This document shows positions 46,713 to 54,669 of a stretch of DNA of 64,000 bases, piece after piece. The stretch comes from Pseudomonas serboccidentalis (lineage in GTDB: Bacteria; Pseudomonadota; Gammaproteobacteria; Pseudomonadales; Pseudomonadaceae). Made by a program: the position numbers and the translations under genes. The notes under the pieces are model-generated. The model searched no databases and was not told where the DNA came from. It saw nothing but the letters and a program-made list of their open reading frames with translations. The first letter of the stretch is position 1. Each line of letters begins with the position of its first letter. The DNA lies in assembly GCF_028830055.1 (NCBI RefSeq), contig NZ_CP101655.1, forward strand, positions 4,394,769 through 4,458,768, written 5' to 3'.

Positions 46713-47155
46713 AATTTCAGGCTCGACGTGGCAGTAAGGTTGGCGGGCAGGCTCGGCACCGCACCCACGCCCGGCAAGACCAGAAACGGGATGACCTGAT
46801 TGAGCTTGCTGGTGGGGTAATTGACGCTGACTGTCAGCGTGCCTTGAGTGGCGTCATACACCGCCGAGGTATCGACGCCGACCACCAGGTTCAGCGTTGA
46901 TGGCACCCACTGCAATTGCTGGGTCAACGCGGCGTTGGCGGTACTCACCACCACGCTGGCATAACCGGGGGTATTGGGGTCGACCGCGACGCTGCGGCGC
47001 ACCGCTTCGGACGTCGCCTCGTTGAACGTCTGCATCAATACAAACGGCAGGCTGTAGCTGACCAGTGCGTAGAACACAGCGAAAAAAATCACGAATACCA
47101 AGGCGAATTCGATCGCCACTGCGCCTGCCTGTGATTTTGCGAAGCCGGTTTTCAT
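46709..47155 (-). CDS. TadE/TadF-like minor pseudopilin
   Basis: Encodes 148 residues from ATG 47155; a GTG at 47179 is possible. Short basic leader, then AGAVAIEFALVFVIFFAVFY: the G-x4-E prepilin-type cleavage site followed by the hydrophobic helix, as in TadE/TadF. The rest is a small periplasmic domain. Such pseudopilins are processed by FppA and needed for Flp assembly. Located between pprA and the divergent fppA; its stop overlaps the pprA start. Confidence 0.88.
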   Translation of the reverse strand: MKTGFAKSQAGAVAIEFALVFVIFFAVFYALVSYSLPFVLMQTFNEATSEAVRRSVAVDPNTPGYASVVVSTANAALTQQLQWVPSTLNLVVGVDTSAVYDATQGTLTVSVNYPTSKLNQVIPFLVLPGVGAVPSLPANLTATSSLKF

Positions 47156-47231
47156 GACTGCGTCTACCCTGACGTTCACTGCGTAGTATCAGCATAGAAT
47201 CAATCAGCAAAATCGGACGGGATTTAACCGG

Positions 47232-47702
47232 ATGCAGAGTTTAGTTCTCCTGATCTGGCTGGCCGTGTGCGCCGCCCAGGATGCCCGGCAACGGCGTATT
47301 TCCAATGCTCTTACGTTCGGTGCGGGGGCGCTGGCGTTGATCCATCTGTCGGTGACTGGCACGACCTGGCTCGGGACCGATGCGCAGGAGGGGCTCTGGG
47401 CCGGCGTGATTGCCCTGGCGTTGACGCTGCCGGGGTATTTCATGGGCCGCATGGGCGCAGGCGATGTGAAATTAATGACAGCCCTGGGCCTTGCGACGAA
47501 CGGTTTATTCATTCTTTGTACGTTTATCGGCGCGGGTGTCGCCAGTTTGCTGTGGCTGCTGATCGCGCCAAGAGTCTGGCTTCATACGAGTCAAGGGCTT
47601 AGAGAACATCTTCGATATATGGAGCCGGGAGTGTCAAAGAAGCAGCCTTTTGCACCGTTCGTGCTGGTGGGAGTACTGCTGTCAGTGCCTTGGATCCATT
47701 AG
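47232..47702 (+). CDS. fppA: Prepilin peptidase FppA (A24 family)
   Basis: Encodes 156 residues, a short TadV/CpaA-type prepilin peptidase without methylase domain. The two catalytic aspartates are D17 (AAQDARQRRISN) and D78 in MGAGDVKLMTALG. About five membrane helices. It cleaves the Flp and TadE/F leaders. Divergent from tadE; followed by pprB after a gap with a palindrome. Confidence 0.93.
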   Translation: MQSLVLLIWLAVCAAQDARQRRISNALTFGAGALALIHLSVTGTTWLGTDAQEGLWAGVIALALTLPGYFMGRMGAGDVKLMTALGLATNGLFILCTFIGAGVASLLWLLIAPRVWLHTSQGLREHLRYMEPGVSKKQPFAPFVLVGVLLSVPWIH

Positions 47703-47721
47703 TCGCAACTTGCCACTAGTC

Positions 47722-47733
47722 CTATGTACATAG
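47722..47733. promoter_or_regulatory. Perfect palindrome upstream of pprB
   Basis: CTATGTACATAG lies 88 bases before the favoured pprB start. It could be an operator or part of a promoter; there is no independent support. Confidence 0.3.
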
Positions 47734-47820
47734 TCGGAAAGTGCGTCTACTTTCAAAGGAAGTCGTTACACCGCCAAAGTGCAGAAAAAGTCAGCTTTGG
47801 CCCGAGCAATGGAGTGGTTC

Positions 47821-48606
47821 GTGAACAAGCTTACGTCTGCGGTAAAAGTGCTCGTGGTCGATGATCAACCGTTGATTGTCGAGGAGTTGTGCGAGTTTCT
47901 CGAAAGCAGTGGTTACCGCTGTGTGCCATGTGAATCCAGTCAGCAGGCGATTGAACGTTTCAGCCAGGACGCGGAAATCGGCCTGGTGCTGAGCGATCTG
48001 CATATGCCGGACATGAATGGCATCCAGTTGGTGCAGGAGCTGCAACGTATCGGCGGCAAACACCGGGTGTTCGAAGCGATCATGCTCACCGGTCGGGCCG
48101 ATAAACAGGACGTGATCAAGGCTCTGCGCGCAGGGATTGCCGACTACTATCAGAAACCGGTCGATCTGGATGAACTGCTCGAAGGCGTGAAACGTCAGGA
48201 AGCGGCGCTGCAGGATCGGCACAAGAATGTGCAGTTGGGTCATCTGAACCAGAAGCTGCAATTTCTTTCCGAGTCCATCGACGATCTCTACCAGGACCTG
48301 GACAAGGTCCGGCGCAATCCGGCGGCGGTGGTCAGCGACATGCTCGGCGGCGAAGGCGCAGGCGCCGCGCAGGAGATTCCGGCGATCTTCAATCAGTTGT
48401 CGCCACGGCAACTGGATGTGGCGCGCCTGGTGGGCAAAGGGCAGACCAACTATCAGATCGCCTGCGAGTTGGGCATCACCGAAAACACCGTAAAGTTGTA
48501 CGTCTCGCAGGTGTTGCGCCTGACCCACATGCACAACCGCACCCAGCTGGCACTGGCGCTGTCGCCGAGTGCTTCGGCGGCTCGTCAGCGTGTAACCGCA
48601 CACTGA
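47821..48606 (+). CDS. pprB: PprB-type response regulator (receiver plus LuxR HTH)
   Basis: Encodes 261 residues from GTG 47821 (GGAG six bases upstream); GTG 47779 or ATG 47809 would lengthen it by up to 14 residues. Receiver domain with VLVVDDQPLIVEEL, phosphoacceptor D59 in VLSDLHMPDMNG and KPVDL; a coiled linker (~120-180); LuxR-type HTH with LSPRQLDVARLVGKGQTNYQ and LGITENTVKLYVSQVL. Matches PprB, which activates tad/flp genes in P. aeruginosa. Probably phosphorylated by PprA. Confidence 0.9.
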   Translation: MNKLTSAVKVLVVDDQPLIVEELCEFLESSGYRCVPCESSQQAIERFSQDAEIGLVLSDLHMPDMNGIQLVQELQRIGGKHRVFEAIMLTGRADKQDVIKALRAGIADYYQKPVDLDELLEGVKRQEAALQDRHKNVQLGHLNQKLQFLSESIDDLYQDLDKVRRNPAAVVSDMLGGEGAGAAQEIPAIFNQLSPRQLDVARLVGKGQTNYQIACELGITENTVKLYVSQVLRLTHMHNRTQLALALSPSASAARQRVTAH

Positions 48607-48613
48607 TTTCGAT

Positions 48614-48636
48614 TGCCTGTCCATCCCGGACAGGCA
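48614..48636. terminator. Hairpin between pprB and the receiver gene
   Basis: TGCCTGTCC/GGACAGGCA, nine paired bases and a five-base loop, sits just after the pprB stop between two converging genes. Lacks a long T-run. Confidence 0.55.
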
Positions 48637-48675
48637 GTCAATTCTGCCAAAAACACCTCGCCTGAATTACTCTGG

Positions 48676-49074
48676 CTACGTCTTCGGTTTGGGGAACAGA
48701 TTGTCCAGGGTTTCCAGCAGGCGCACGTGGTAGATCGGCTTGCGAAACAGGTCCAGCACCTGCAGGCGCAGCATGTCGCTGACGTCCTCCATGTCGGCGT
48801 GTCCTGACGTGACGATCACCGGCAGATGCTGGCGCGAAGTGTGCTCGCGCAGGCGCTTGATCAGCGACATGCCGGACTCTTCCGGCATGCGCAGATCGGT
48901 GATCACCAAGGCGATATCCGGATTGCGGGTGAGGTGGTGCAGGGCGAGCTTCACCGAAGTCGCGGTGTGGCAGGTAAAGCCCTCGCCCTCCAGTAACTCG
49001 GCCAGCTCAAGCAACGCATCCTCTTCATCGTCAACCAGAAGCAACTGTTGGCGGGGGAGTGAGGAAGCATTCAT
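48676..49074 (-). CDS. Stand-alone receiver-domain protein
   Basis: Encodes 132 residues, a single CheY-like receiver with LLLVDDEEDALLELAE, phosphoacceptor D60 in LVITDLRMPEESGMS, VIVTSGHAD and FRKPI. No output domain. It lies downstream of the two flp genes on the same strand, 66 bases after flp, and could be co-transcribed. A role in PprA/PprB signalling (phosphate sink or intermediate) is a guess from position. Confidence 0.88.
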   Translation of the reverse strand: MNASSLPRQQLLLVDDEEDALLELAELLEGEGFTCHTATSVKLALHHLTRNPDIALVITDLRMPEESGMSLIKRLREHTSRQHLPVIVTSGHADMEDVSDMLRLQVLDLFRKPIYHVRLLETLDNLFPKPKT

Positions 49075-49140
49075 GGGCAATCCCTGAGAAGCTGAAAGTG
49101 CAATCGAGTGTAGCGCGACATTCGCCTGACGCGACTCACA

Positions 49141-49353
49141 TCAGGGGGTCTGCACCGGAGCCGTTTGCGCAGTGCCGCCGAGCGCCACCAGAACGTTGTT
49201 GAAAATCGCAAAGATCTTCGCGCCCAAAGGTGTGATGAACACAACGACGACGACCGCCACCATAGCCACCACAATGGCGTATTCGATGGCTGATGCAGCC
49301 TCTGTGCTTGCCAGAAACGACCTCAGGCGCAATATCAGGTATTCAAGGAACAT
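49141..49353 (-). CDS. flp: Flp-type pilin with Ala at the -1 processing position
   Basis: Encodes 70 residues. Start at 49353, as AAGGAG is well spaced for this ATG but not for one six bases upstream. Leader (~19 residues), then ASAIEYAIVVAMVAVVVVVF, the Flp motif with Glu +5 and Tyr +6. The residue before the cleavage point is A19 (GCT codon) where prepilins have Gly. The mature part ends in FNNVLVALGGTAQTAPVQTP. The second of two tandem pilins. Confidence 0.9.
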   Translation of the reverse strand: MFLEYLILRLRSFLASTEAASAIEYAIVVAMVAVVVVVFITPLGAKIFAIFNNVLVALGGTAQTAPVQTP

Positions 49354-49407
49354 TGACATTCTCCTTCGTAACGGCGGGTGATCGGACTTACGAAATCCGA
49401 TGAGTTG

Positions 49408-49453
49408 CCAGTGCCTGAGCGCTGCTGAACGTCAGCATGGGCACGAGCACTGG
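49408..49453 (-). other. Possible RNA hairpin between the two flp genes
   Basis: CCAGTGC and GCACTGG at the edges and GCTG/CAGC inside can pair on the minus-strand transcript. It may stabilise the upstream flp message or end part of the transcription. Confidence 0.35.
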
Positions 49454-49472
49454 AAGAGGGGAAAGGTTTTGA

Positions 49473-49688
49473 TCAGGGCGTCGTTCTGACCTGTGCCGTG
49501 CCACCGAGCTTGGTCAGCACCACGTTGAAAATGGCCAGCACCTTGTCGCCGATGGGCGTTACGAATACCACGACAACGACCGCCACCATTGCCACCACGA
49601 TCGCGTATTCAATGGCAGACGCACCTTCTTCGCTTCTGCACAGCAGCCTGGCCCTGGCCAGTAGATAGTCGATGATCATCCGAAACAT
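49473..49688 (-). CDS. flp: Flp-type pilin, canonical
   Basis: Encodes 71 residues from ATG 49688 (AAGGAG eight bases upstream). Leader ending in SEEG, cleaved after G22, then ASAIEYAIVVAMVAVVVVVF, identical over 20 residues to the neighbouring pilin. Mature C-terminus differs (KVLAIFNVVLTKLGGTAQV). Expected major subunit of the Flp/Tad pilus. First gene leftward from the divergent promoter region shared with rcpC. Confidence 0.93.
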   Translation of the reverse strand: MFRMIIDYLLARARLLCRSEEGASAIEYAIVVAMVAVVVVVFVTPIGDKVLAIFNVVLTKLGGTAQVRTTP

Positions 49689-50022
49689 ATGTCCACTCCT
49701 TCGCGCCTCTGGCGCCGATCCAACGCTACAGCGGCATGCTTGCACCGTGCTATCAGAGCATTGTCAACAAACCCTCGGTCAACAACTGTAAGAACGGATT
49801 AATCACAAAGGATTAACCGGATCGTTAGTCGGGCCGCTCCCTACAGTTAATTGGCCAGGACTCATACTTTAGTGAGTTATTTTCCTGTCAGTAATGGCGT
49901 TTTGGCACGGATCAGCTAGCTTGGAAATAGCGAAATAGTTGCATGTTCATAGCTGCCTGATCGCGAAAAATTCTCTCATCGGAAGTACAGGTCGTCGGTG
50001 CAGCAGGAAAGGGAGAGCCGTC
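49689..50022. promoter_or_regulatory. Divergent flp / rcpC control region with direct repeats
   Basis: About 330 bases, AT-richer than its neighbours, no gene. Two pairs of direct repeats: GTCAACAA at 49763 and 49778, and GGATTAA at 49796 and 49810 (14 bases apart). Spacing near one and a half helical turns could fit a dimeric regulator such as PprB. Exact promoters cannot be placed. Confidence 0.45.
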
Positions 50023-50955
50023 ATGAACAGTCGCGTCACCATGGGTCTTGCAGCGGTGCTGTTGCTGGGTGCAATCATCGTCGGTTACTGGGGTCTGGTT
50101 CTCAGTCGGCAACCGGCTCCCGTCGCCCAGGCGCCTGCTGCCCCGGTGGTCGTTATGGAAAAAACCGTCGCCGCCGCCGAAGACCAGACCCGTCAGCCAG
50201 TGGTCGTGCTGTTGCACGATGTTCCGCCTTTCACCCCTCTTACAGCTGCCGATGTGGCGCTGGAAAAACTGCGCAGCGCCCCGGCCGGCAGCCTTTCCAG
50301 TGTTGATCAAGCGGTGGGGCGCACGCCGTGGCGGCACCTCAGCGCCGGCACCTGGCTCAATGATCAAAGCTTCGAAGCCGGCGGCGCGCTGGCGCGGATG
50401 ATCCACAGCGATGAGCGCGCGCTCACCGTGGCCGTGGACGAGGTGATCGGTGCCGCCGGGCAATTGGTTCCCGGCGACTACGTCGACGTGCTGCTCTATC
50501 TGCGGCAGGACGCGAGCAATCTGCAGCAGTCGGCGCAGATTGTGGTGCCGGCCATGCGCGTGCTTGGCGTCGGTGACCAATACGGTCTGACCAACGATGG
50601 CCAACCTGCCAACCCGGCCCTGAGCGCCGACGACAAACTCAAACAGGATCAACGCCGGATCGCCGCACGCACCGTGGTGCTGGCGGTGCCTGAGCAATTG
50701 CTGAGCCGGATGATGCTCGCCACCCAGGTCGGCACGTTGCGCCTGGCCGTACGCAGCAGTGAGGAGCAGCGTCTGGCGAAATACTGGGCCGGTGAAAAGC
50801 AGTCGCCGGCGCACCTGGACAACGCCAACAGCCAACTCTTCCAGTTCACGCAACTGGCCCTGGGCGCCGCGCCGAAAGCGCCGGCCATTGGCGGCCATGC
50901 GCGGACGCCGATGGAAGTGATCCGCGGCAATCAGGTTACCCAACAAGTCCCATGA
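50023..50955 (+). CDS. rcpC: Tad pilus protein RcpC (CpaB family)
   Basis: Encodes 310 residues. One N-terminal membrane helix (MGLAAVLLLGAIIVGYWG), then a SAF-like domain (HDVPPFTPLTAADVALEKL, ALTVAVDEVIGAAGQLVPGD) of the CpaB/RcpC family, thought to work with the secretin in the periplasm. The ATG at 50023 has GGGAGA upstream; a frame 28 codons longer is rejected. Stop overlaps rcpA start (ATGA). First gene of the rcpC-rcpA-tadZABCD operon. Confidence 0.92.
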   Translation: MNSRVTMGLAAVLLLGAIIVGYWGLVLSRQPAPVAQAPAAPVVVMEKTVAAAEDQTRQPVVVLLHDVPPFTPLTAADVALEKLRSAPAGSLSSVDQAVGRTPWRHLSAGTWLNDQSFEAGGALARMIHSDERALTVAVDEVIGAAGQLVPGDYVDVLLYLRQDASNLQQSAQIVVPAMRVLGVGDQYGLTNDGQPANPALSADDKLKQDQRRIAARTVVLAVPEQLLSRMMLATQVGTLRLAVRSSEEQRLAKYWAGEKQSPAHLDNANSQLFQFTQLALGAAPKAPAIGGHARTPMEVIRGNQVTQQVP

Positions 50956-52199
50956 CTGAGCAAGGATCCACGTGCATGCAGAGTCGATTTCGGCCGCTAT
51001 TAAAACCTGTAGTCCGGGCCTTGGTACTGATGGGACTGTCGATAAACGCGGCCATGGCGGCCACGGGCAATTGCTCGGCACTGGGTCGTATGCCACCGGT
51101 GATCGAGATCGGCGAAGGGTTCCAGCAGGACATCCAGTCACCCGTGGCAATCACCCGCGTGGCCATTGGCGACCCGAAAATCGCTGATGTGCACGACACC
51201 GGCAGCGCGTCGTTTTTACTGACCGGCGTGGCCCCCGGCGCTACCAGCCTGATGGTCTGGACGGCATGTTCCAGTGAACCTCGCCAGAGCATGGTCTTCG
51301 TACAAGGCAGTGCCACCGCGGCATTGACCAGTGCCAACCGCATGCCTTCCGATGATCCGACGCTGCCCTCGCAAGTGCAGACCGACATTCGTTTCGTCGA
51401 AGTCAGCCGCACCAAACTCAAGGAGGCCACCGCGTCACTGATTGGCACGCGAGGCAATTTCCTGTTCGGCTCCCCCGGTACTTTGCCGCCCATCGACGGC
51501 GTGCCGACGCCGAGACTGCCGGTGGACAACGGCCTGTTCAACTTCTCGTGGATCGGCGGCAAGACCATGGCGATCATCAACGCGCTGGAAACCAGTGGCT
51601 TCGCCTACACCCTCGCGCGGCCGAGTCTGGTGGCACTGAGCGGGCAGAGCGCAAGCTTTCTGGCCGGGGGGGAAATTCCGATTCCGGTGCCCAGCGCCGG
51701 CAGCGACAACGTGTCGATCGAATACAAGGAGTTCGGCATCCGGCTGACCCTGACCCCGACCGTCATCAGCCACGACCGCATCGCGCTGAAAGTCGCACCG
51801 GAAGTCAGCGAACTGGATTTGAGTAACGCCGTGCAGATCGCCGGTACCACTGTGCCGGCCCTGACTATCCGCCGTACCGACACCAGCGTCTCGCTGGCCG
51901 ACGGCGAAAGCTTCGTGATCAGCGGCTTGATCAGCACCACCAACAGTTCACAGGTGAACAAGTTTCCGGGACTGGGCGATATCCCGGTGCTCGGCGCCTT
52001 TTTCAAAGGCTCGCAGATCAAGCGCGAAGAGCGCGAACTGCTGATGATCGTCACTCCGCATCTGGTCCAGCCGTTGGCGGCCGATGCGCAACTGCCGTCG
52101 CTGCCGGGAGAAAAACTGCGCAACTACGACCCGAACTTCTACCGCATGTTCTTCCTGGAAAACGGCAACTTCGACAAGCGCAGCGGACTGTCCCAATGA
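50952..52199 (+). CDS. rcpA: Tad pilus secretin RcpA (CpaC family)
   Basis: Encodes 415 residues. Signal peptide ending near SINAAMA. BON/N0-like domain (VAITRVAIGDPKIADV) and then the secretin domain with VEVSRTKLKEATAS, LSGQSASFLAGGEIPIPVP, IEYKEFGIRLTLTPTV and DGESFVISGLI, IPVLGAFFKG. Forms the outer-membrane pore for Flp. Overlaps rcpC and tadZ by four bases each. Confidence 0.94.
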   Translation: MTEQGSTCMQSRFRPLLKPVVRALVLMGLSINAAMAATGNCSALGRMPPVIEIGEGFQQDIQSPVAITRVAIGDPKIADVHDTGSASFLLTGVAPGATSLMVWTACSSEPRQSMVFVQGSATAALTSANRMPSDDPTLPSQVQTDIRFVEVSRTKLKEATASLIGTRGNFLFGSPGTLPPIDGVPTPRLPVDNGLFNFSWIGGKTMAIINALETSGFAYTLARPSLVALSGQSASFLAGGEIPIPVPSAGSDNVSIEYKEFGIRLTLTPTVISHDRIALKVAPEVSELDLSNAVQIAGTTVPALTIRRTDTSVSLADGESFVISGLISTTNSSQVNKFPGLGDIPVLGAFFKGSQIKREERELLMIVTPHLVQPLAADAQLPSLPGEKLRNYDPNFYRMFFLENGNFDKRSGLSQ

Positions 52200-53386
52200 A
52201 CCAGAACCTGAGCCAGACCTTTCTTGCGATCACCCGTAACAGCACTGATCTGGAGTGGCTGCAAGGCGCTCTCGCGCCGCTGGGCCAAGTGGTGAGCGCC
52301 GGGGCCGGGAGCCTGGATGAACTGCTGGCGCTGGTGGACGTCACCTTTGCCAGCCTGGTGTTCGTCGGCCTCGACCGTGACCATGTGGTGGCGCAGAGTG
52401 CGTTGATCGAAGGTGCGCTGGAAGCCAAGCCGATGCTCGCCATCGTTGCGCTCGGCGACGGCATGGACAATCAACTGGTGCTCAACGCGATGCGCGCCGG
52501 CGCCCGGGATTTCGTGGCGTACGGTTCGCGGGCCAGTGAAGTCGCCGGGCTGGTGCGACGCCTGAACAAACGTCTGCCACCGGTGACGGCCAACACCCAG
52601 CTCGGTGGCCTCACCGTGTTGTACGGCGCACAGAGCAATTCCGACGGTGCGTTGTTGACCAGTCACATGGCGCAGGTGGTGCAAAAGAGTGGGCAGCAAA
52701 CTCTGCTGCTGGATCTGGGCCTGCCCCGTGGCGACAGCCTGGCATTGCTCGGGCTCGAGAGTTCGTTTCATTTCGGCGATGCCTTGCGTCATTTGCGCAG
52801 GCTCGACGCCACGCTGATCGACAGCGCCTTCACCAGCACGGACGCCGGCTTGCGGATTCTGGCGTACGCCAGCAGCGACGAGCCGCTGGAAAGCACCAGC
52901 GCCGCCGAGCTGTACATGTTGCTCAGCGCCCTGCGCCAACACTTCCAGCACATCGTCGTGAACCTCACCGGGCAGTCCGAGAGCGAAGCCTTACGCACGT
53001 TTGTCAGCCATTGCGACAAGCTGCTGTGGTACACCGATCAGAACGTGCTCAACTGCCGCCGCAACCTTGCGGTGCTCAACCTGTGGCGCGAGAAGGGCAT
53101 GAAGCTCGACCACGCGCGTCTGCTGGTGGACGGCTATCTGGGCAACGTTGCACCGGATGCCGAGACCCTGGGCAAAACCTTCAATCTGGAAGTGATCGCG
53201 GTGTTGGCCGCCAACGCCGAAGTGCGCCTGAACGCCAAGAACCAGGGCGTCAGCCTGTTCGAACTGGCCCCGCGGGAAAAACTCACGCAGAGCCTGCGCG
53301 CCCTCGGCGAGCTTCTGGCCAAGCGCTCCGAAGGCCTGGCCAAACCCAAGGTCACCTGGTTCGACCGCTTGCGAGGCACCTCATGA
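52196..53386 (+). CDS. tadZ: Tad pilus localisation protein TadZ (CpaE family)
   Basis: Encodes 396 residues. An N-terminal receiver-like half without clear acid pocket, then a MinD/ParA-like domain. The region where a Walker A (GKGGVGKT) is expected reads LYGAQSNSDGALLTSH, so the P-loop is degenerate; the TLLLDLGLPRGDSL strand is kept. TadZ marks the pole for pilus assembly. Overlaps rcpA and tadA by four bases each. Confidence 0.9.
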   Translation: MNQNLSQTFLAITRNSTDLEWLQGALAPLGQVVSAGAGSLDELLALVDVTFASLVFVGLDRDHVVAQSALIEGALEAKPMLAIVALGDGMDNQLVLNAMRAGARDFVAYGSRASEVAGLVRRLNKRLPPVTANTQLGGLTVLYGAQSNSDGALLTSHMAQVVQKSGQQTLLLDLGLPRGDSLALLGLESSFHFGDALRHLRRLDATLIDSAFTSTDAGLRILAYASSDEPLESTSAAELYMLLSALRQHFQHIVVNLTGQSESEALRTFVSHCDKLLWYTDQNVLNCRRNLAVLNLWREKGMKLDHARLLVDGYLGNVAPDAETLGKTFNLEVIAVLAANAEVRLNAKNQGVSLFELAPREKLTQSLRALGELLAKRSEGLAKPKVTWFDRLRGTS

Positions 53387-54651
53387 GCGCAGAAAAACTG
53401 TTCGGCGCGGTGCCGCACGGCGCGGTCGGCAATACCGATCACGAAGGGCTGAAGCTGGTCCTGCACCGCTACATCATCGACGCCATCGAAGAGTCGGGAA
53501 AAAACCTGCTGGAAGGCTCGCGCCAGTTGCTGGCGCAGTTTGTCACCGACAAGGCCGCCGAATACATCGCCCGCTTGCACCTGGCGATTTCCCGTTATGA
53601 GATGGAGCGCCTGGCTGAGGAAATCGTTGATGAACTCACCGGCTTCGGTCCGCTGGAAGTGCTGCTGCGCGATCAGTCGGTGACCGAGATTCTGGTCAAC
53701 GGCCCGCACCGGGTGTTCATCGAACGCGATGGCGTGCTGCATCAAAGTGACCTGCGTTTTATCGATGCGCATCACGTCGAGCGGGTCATGCAACGGATTC
53801 TCGCGCCGCTCGGGCGACGCCTCGACGAGTCTTCGCCGATGGTCGATGCGCGCCTGCCGGACGGCAGTCGGGTCAACGCGATCATTCCGCCGATCGCCCT
53901 CGACGGCCCTTGCCTGTCGATCCGCAAGTTTCGCAAGGACATGCTCAAGAGCAGCGACCTGATGGCGATGCAGACCATCGATCTGGCGATTTTCGAGTTT
54001 CTCCAGGAGGCGGTGGGCAAGCGCTGCAACGTGCTCATCAGCGGCGGTACCGGCACCGGCAAAACCACGTTGCTGAACATTCTCAGCCAGTTGATCAACC
54101 CGCACGAACGGCTGGTGACCATCGAGGACGTCGCCGAACTGCAGCTCGGCCACCCGCACGTGGTACGTCTGGAAACCCGTCCGCCGAATGCCGAGGGTCA
54201 TGGTGAAGTGAAGGCCAGCGACCTGATTCGCAACGCCCTGCGCATGCGCCCCGACCGGATCATCCTCGGCGAGATTCGCGGCGTCGAAGTGGTCGATGTG
54301 CTGACCGCCATGAACACCGGGCACGACGGCTCGATGAGCACCGTGCACGCCAACAATGCGCAGGATGCGTTGCTGCGCCTGGAGACGCTGGTGGGGCTGA
54401 CTGGCCGCTCGATCGCCGAGCGCACCTTGCGCCAGATGATCTGCGCCGCCCTCGACGTGATCATCCAGCTGACCCGCATGCCCGATGGCCGGCGCTGCGT
54501 CAGCGAGGTGGTGGAAGTGGTCGGCATTCGTGAAGACGTTTACGTCACCAACACCCTGTTTCGCCTTGATCGACGTACCGGTTTCGGCTTCCTGCGCGAA
54601 GCGGTCAATCCGGCGGGCGACAAGTTGCGGCACGAGACGAACCTGGGCTGA
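53383..54651 (+). CDS. tadA: Tad pilus assembly ATPase TadA (CpaF)
   Basis: Encodes 422 residues. Secretion ATPase of the GspE/CpaF family, with Walker A ISGGTGTGKTTLLN near residue 225, Asp box and Walker B-type RMRPDRIILGEIRGVEVVDV, and the histidine box MNTGHDGSMSTVHANN. Powers pilus assembly from the inner membrane. ATG 53383 overlaps the tadZ stop; longer frames upstream run through tadZ. Confidence 0.95.
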   Translation: MSAEKLFGAVPHGAVGNTDHEGLKLVLHRYIIDAIEESGKNLLEGSRQLLAQFVTDKAAEYIARLHLAISRYEMERLAEEIVDELTGFGPLEVLLRDQSVTEILVNGPHRVFIERDGVLHQSDLRFIDAHHVERVMQRILAPLGRRLDESSPMVDARLPDGSRVNAIIPPIALDGPCLSIRKFRKDMLKSSDLMAMQTIDLAIFEFLQEAVGKRCNVLISGGTGTGKTTLLNILSQLINPHERLVTIEDVAELQLGHPHVVRLETRPPNAEGHGEVKASDLIRNALRMRPDRIILGEIRGVEVVDVLTAMNTGHDGSMSTVHANNAQDALLRLETLVGLTGRSIAERTLRQMICAALDVIIQLTRMPDGRRCVSEVVEVVGIREDVYVTNTLFRLDRRTGFGFLREAVNPAGDKLRHETNLG

Positions 54652-54669
54652 CAGCATGGAACTCGCATC

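Noticed and set aside
49904..49920. TGGCAC resembling the -24 element of a sigma54 promoter upstream of rcpC
   Set aside because: The GC of the -12 element would be one base too close, and there is no TTGC motif.
53011..53382. Extended N-terminus of tadA
   Set aside because: It overlaps tadZ completely in another frame; the ATG at 53383 is coupled to the tadZ stop.
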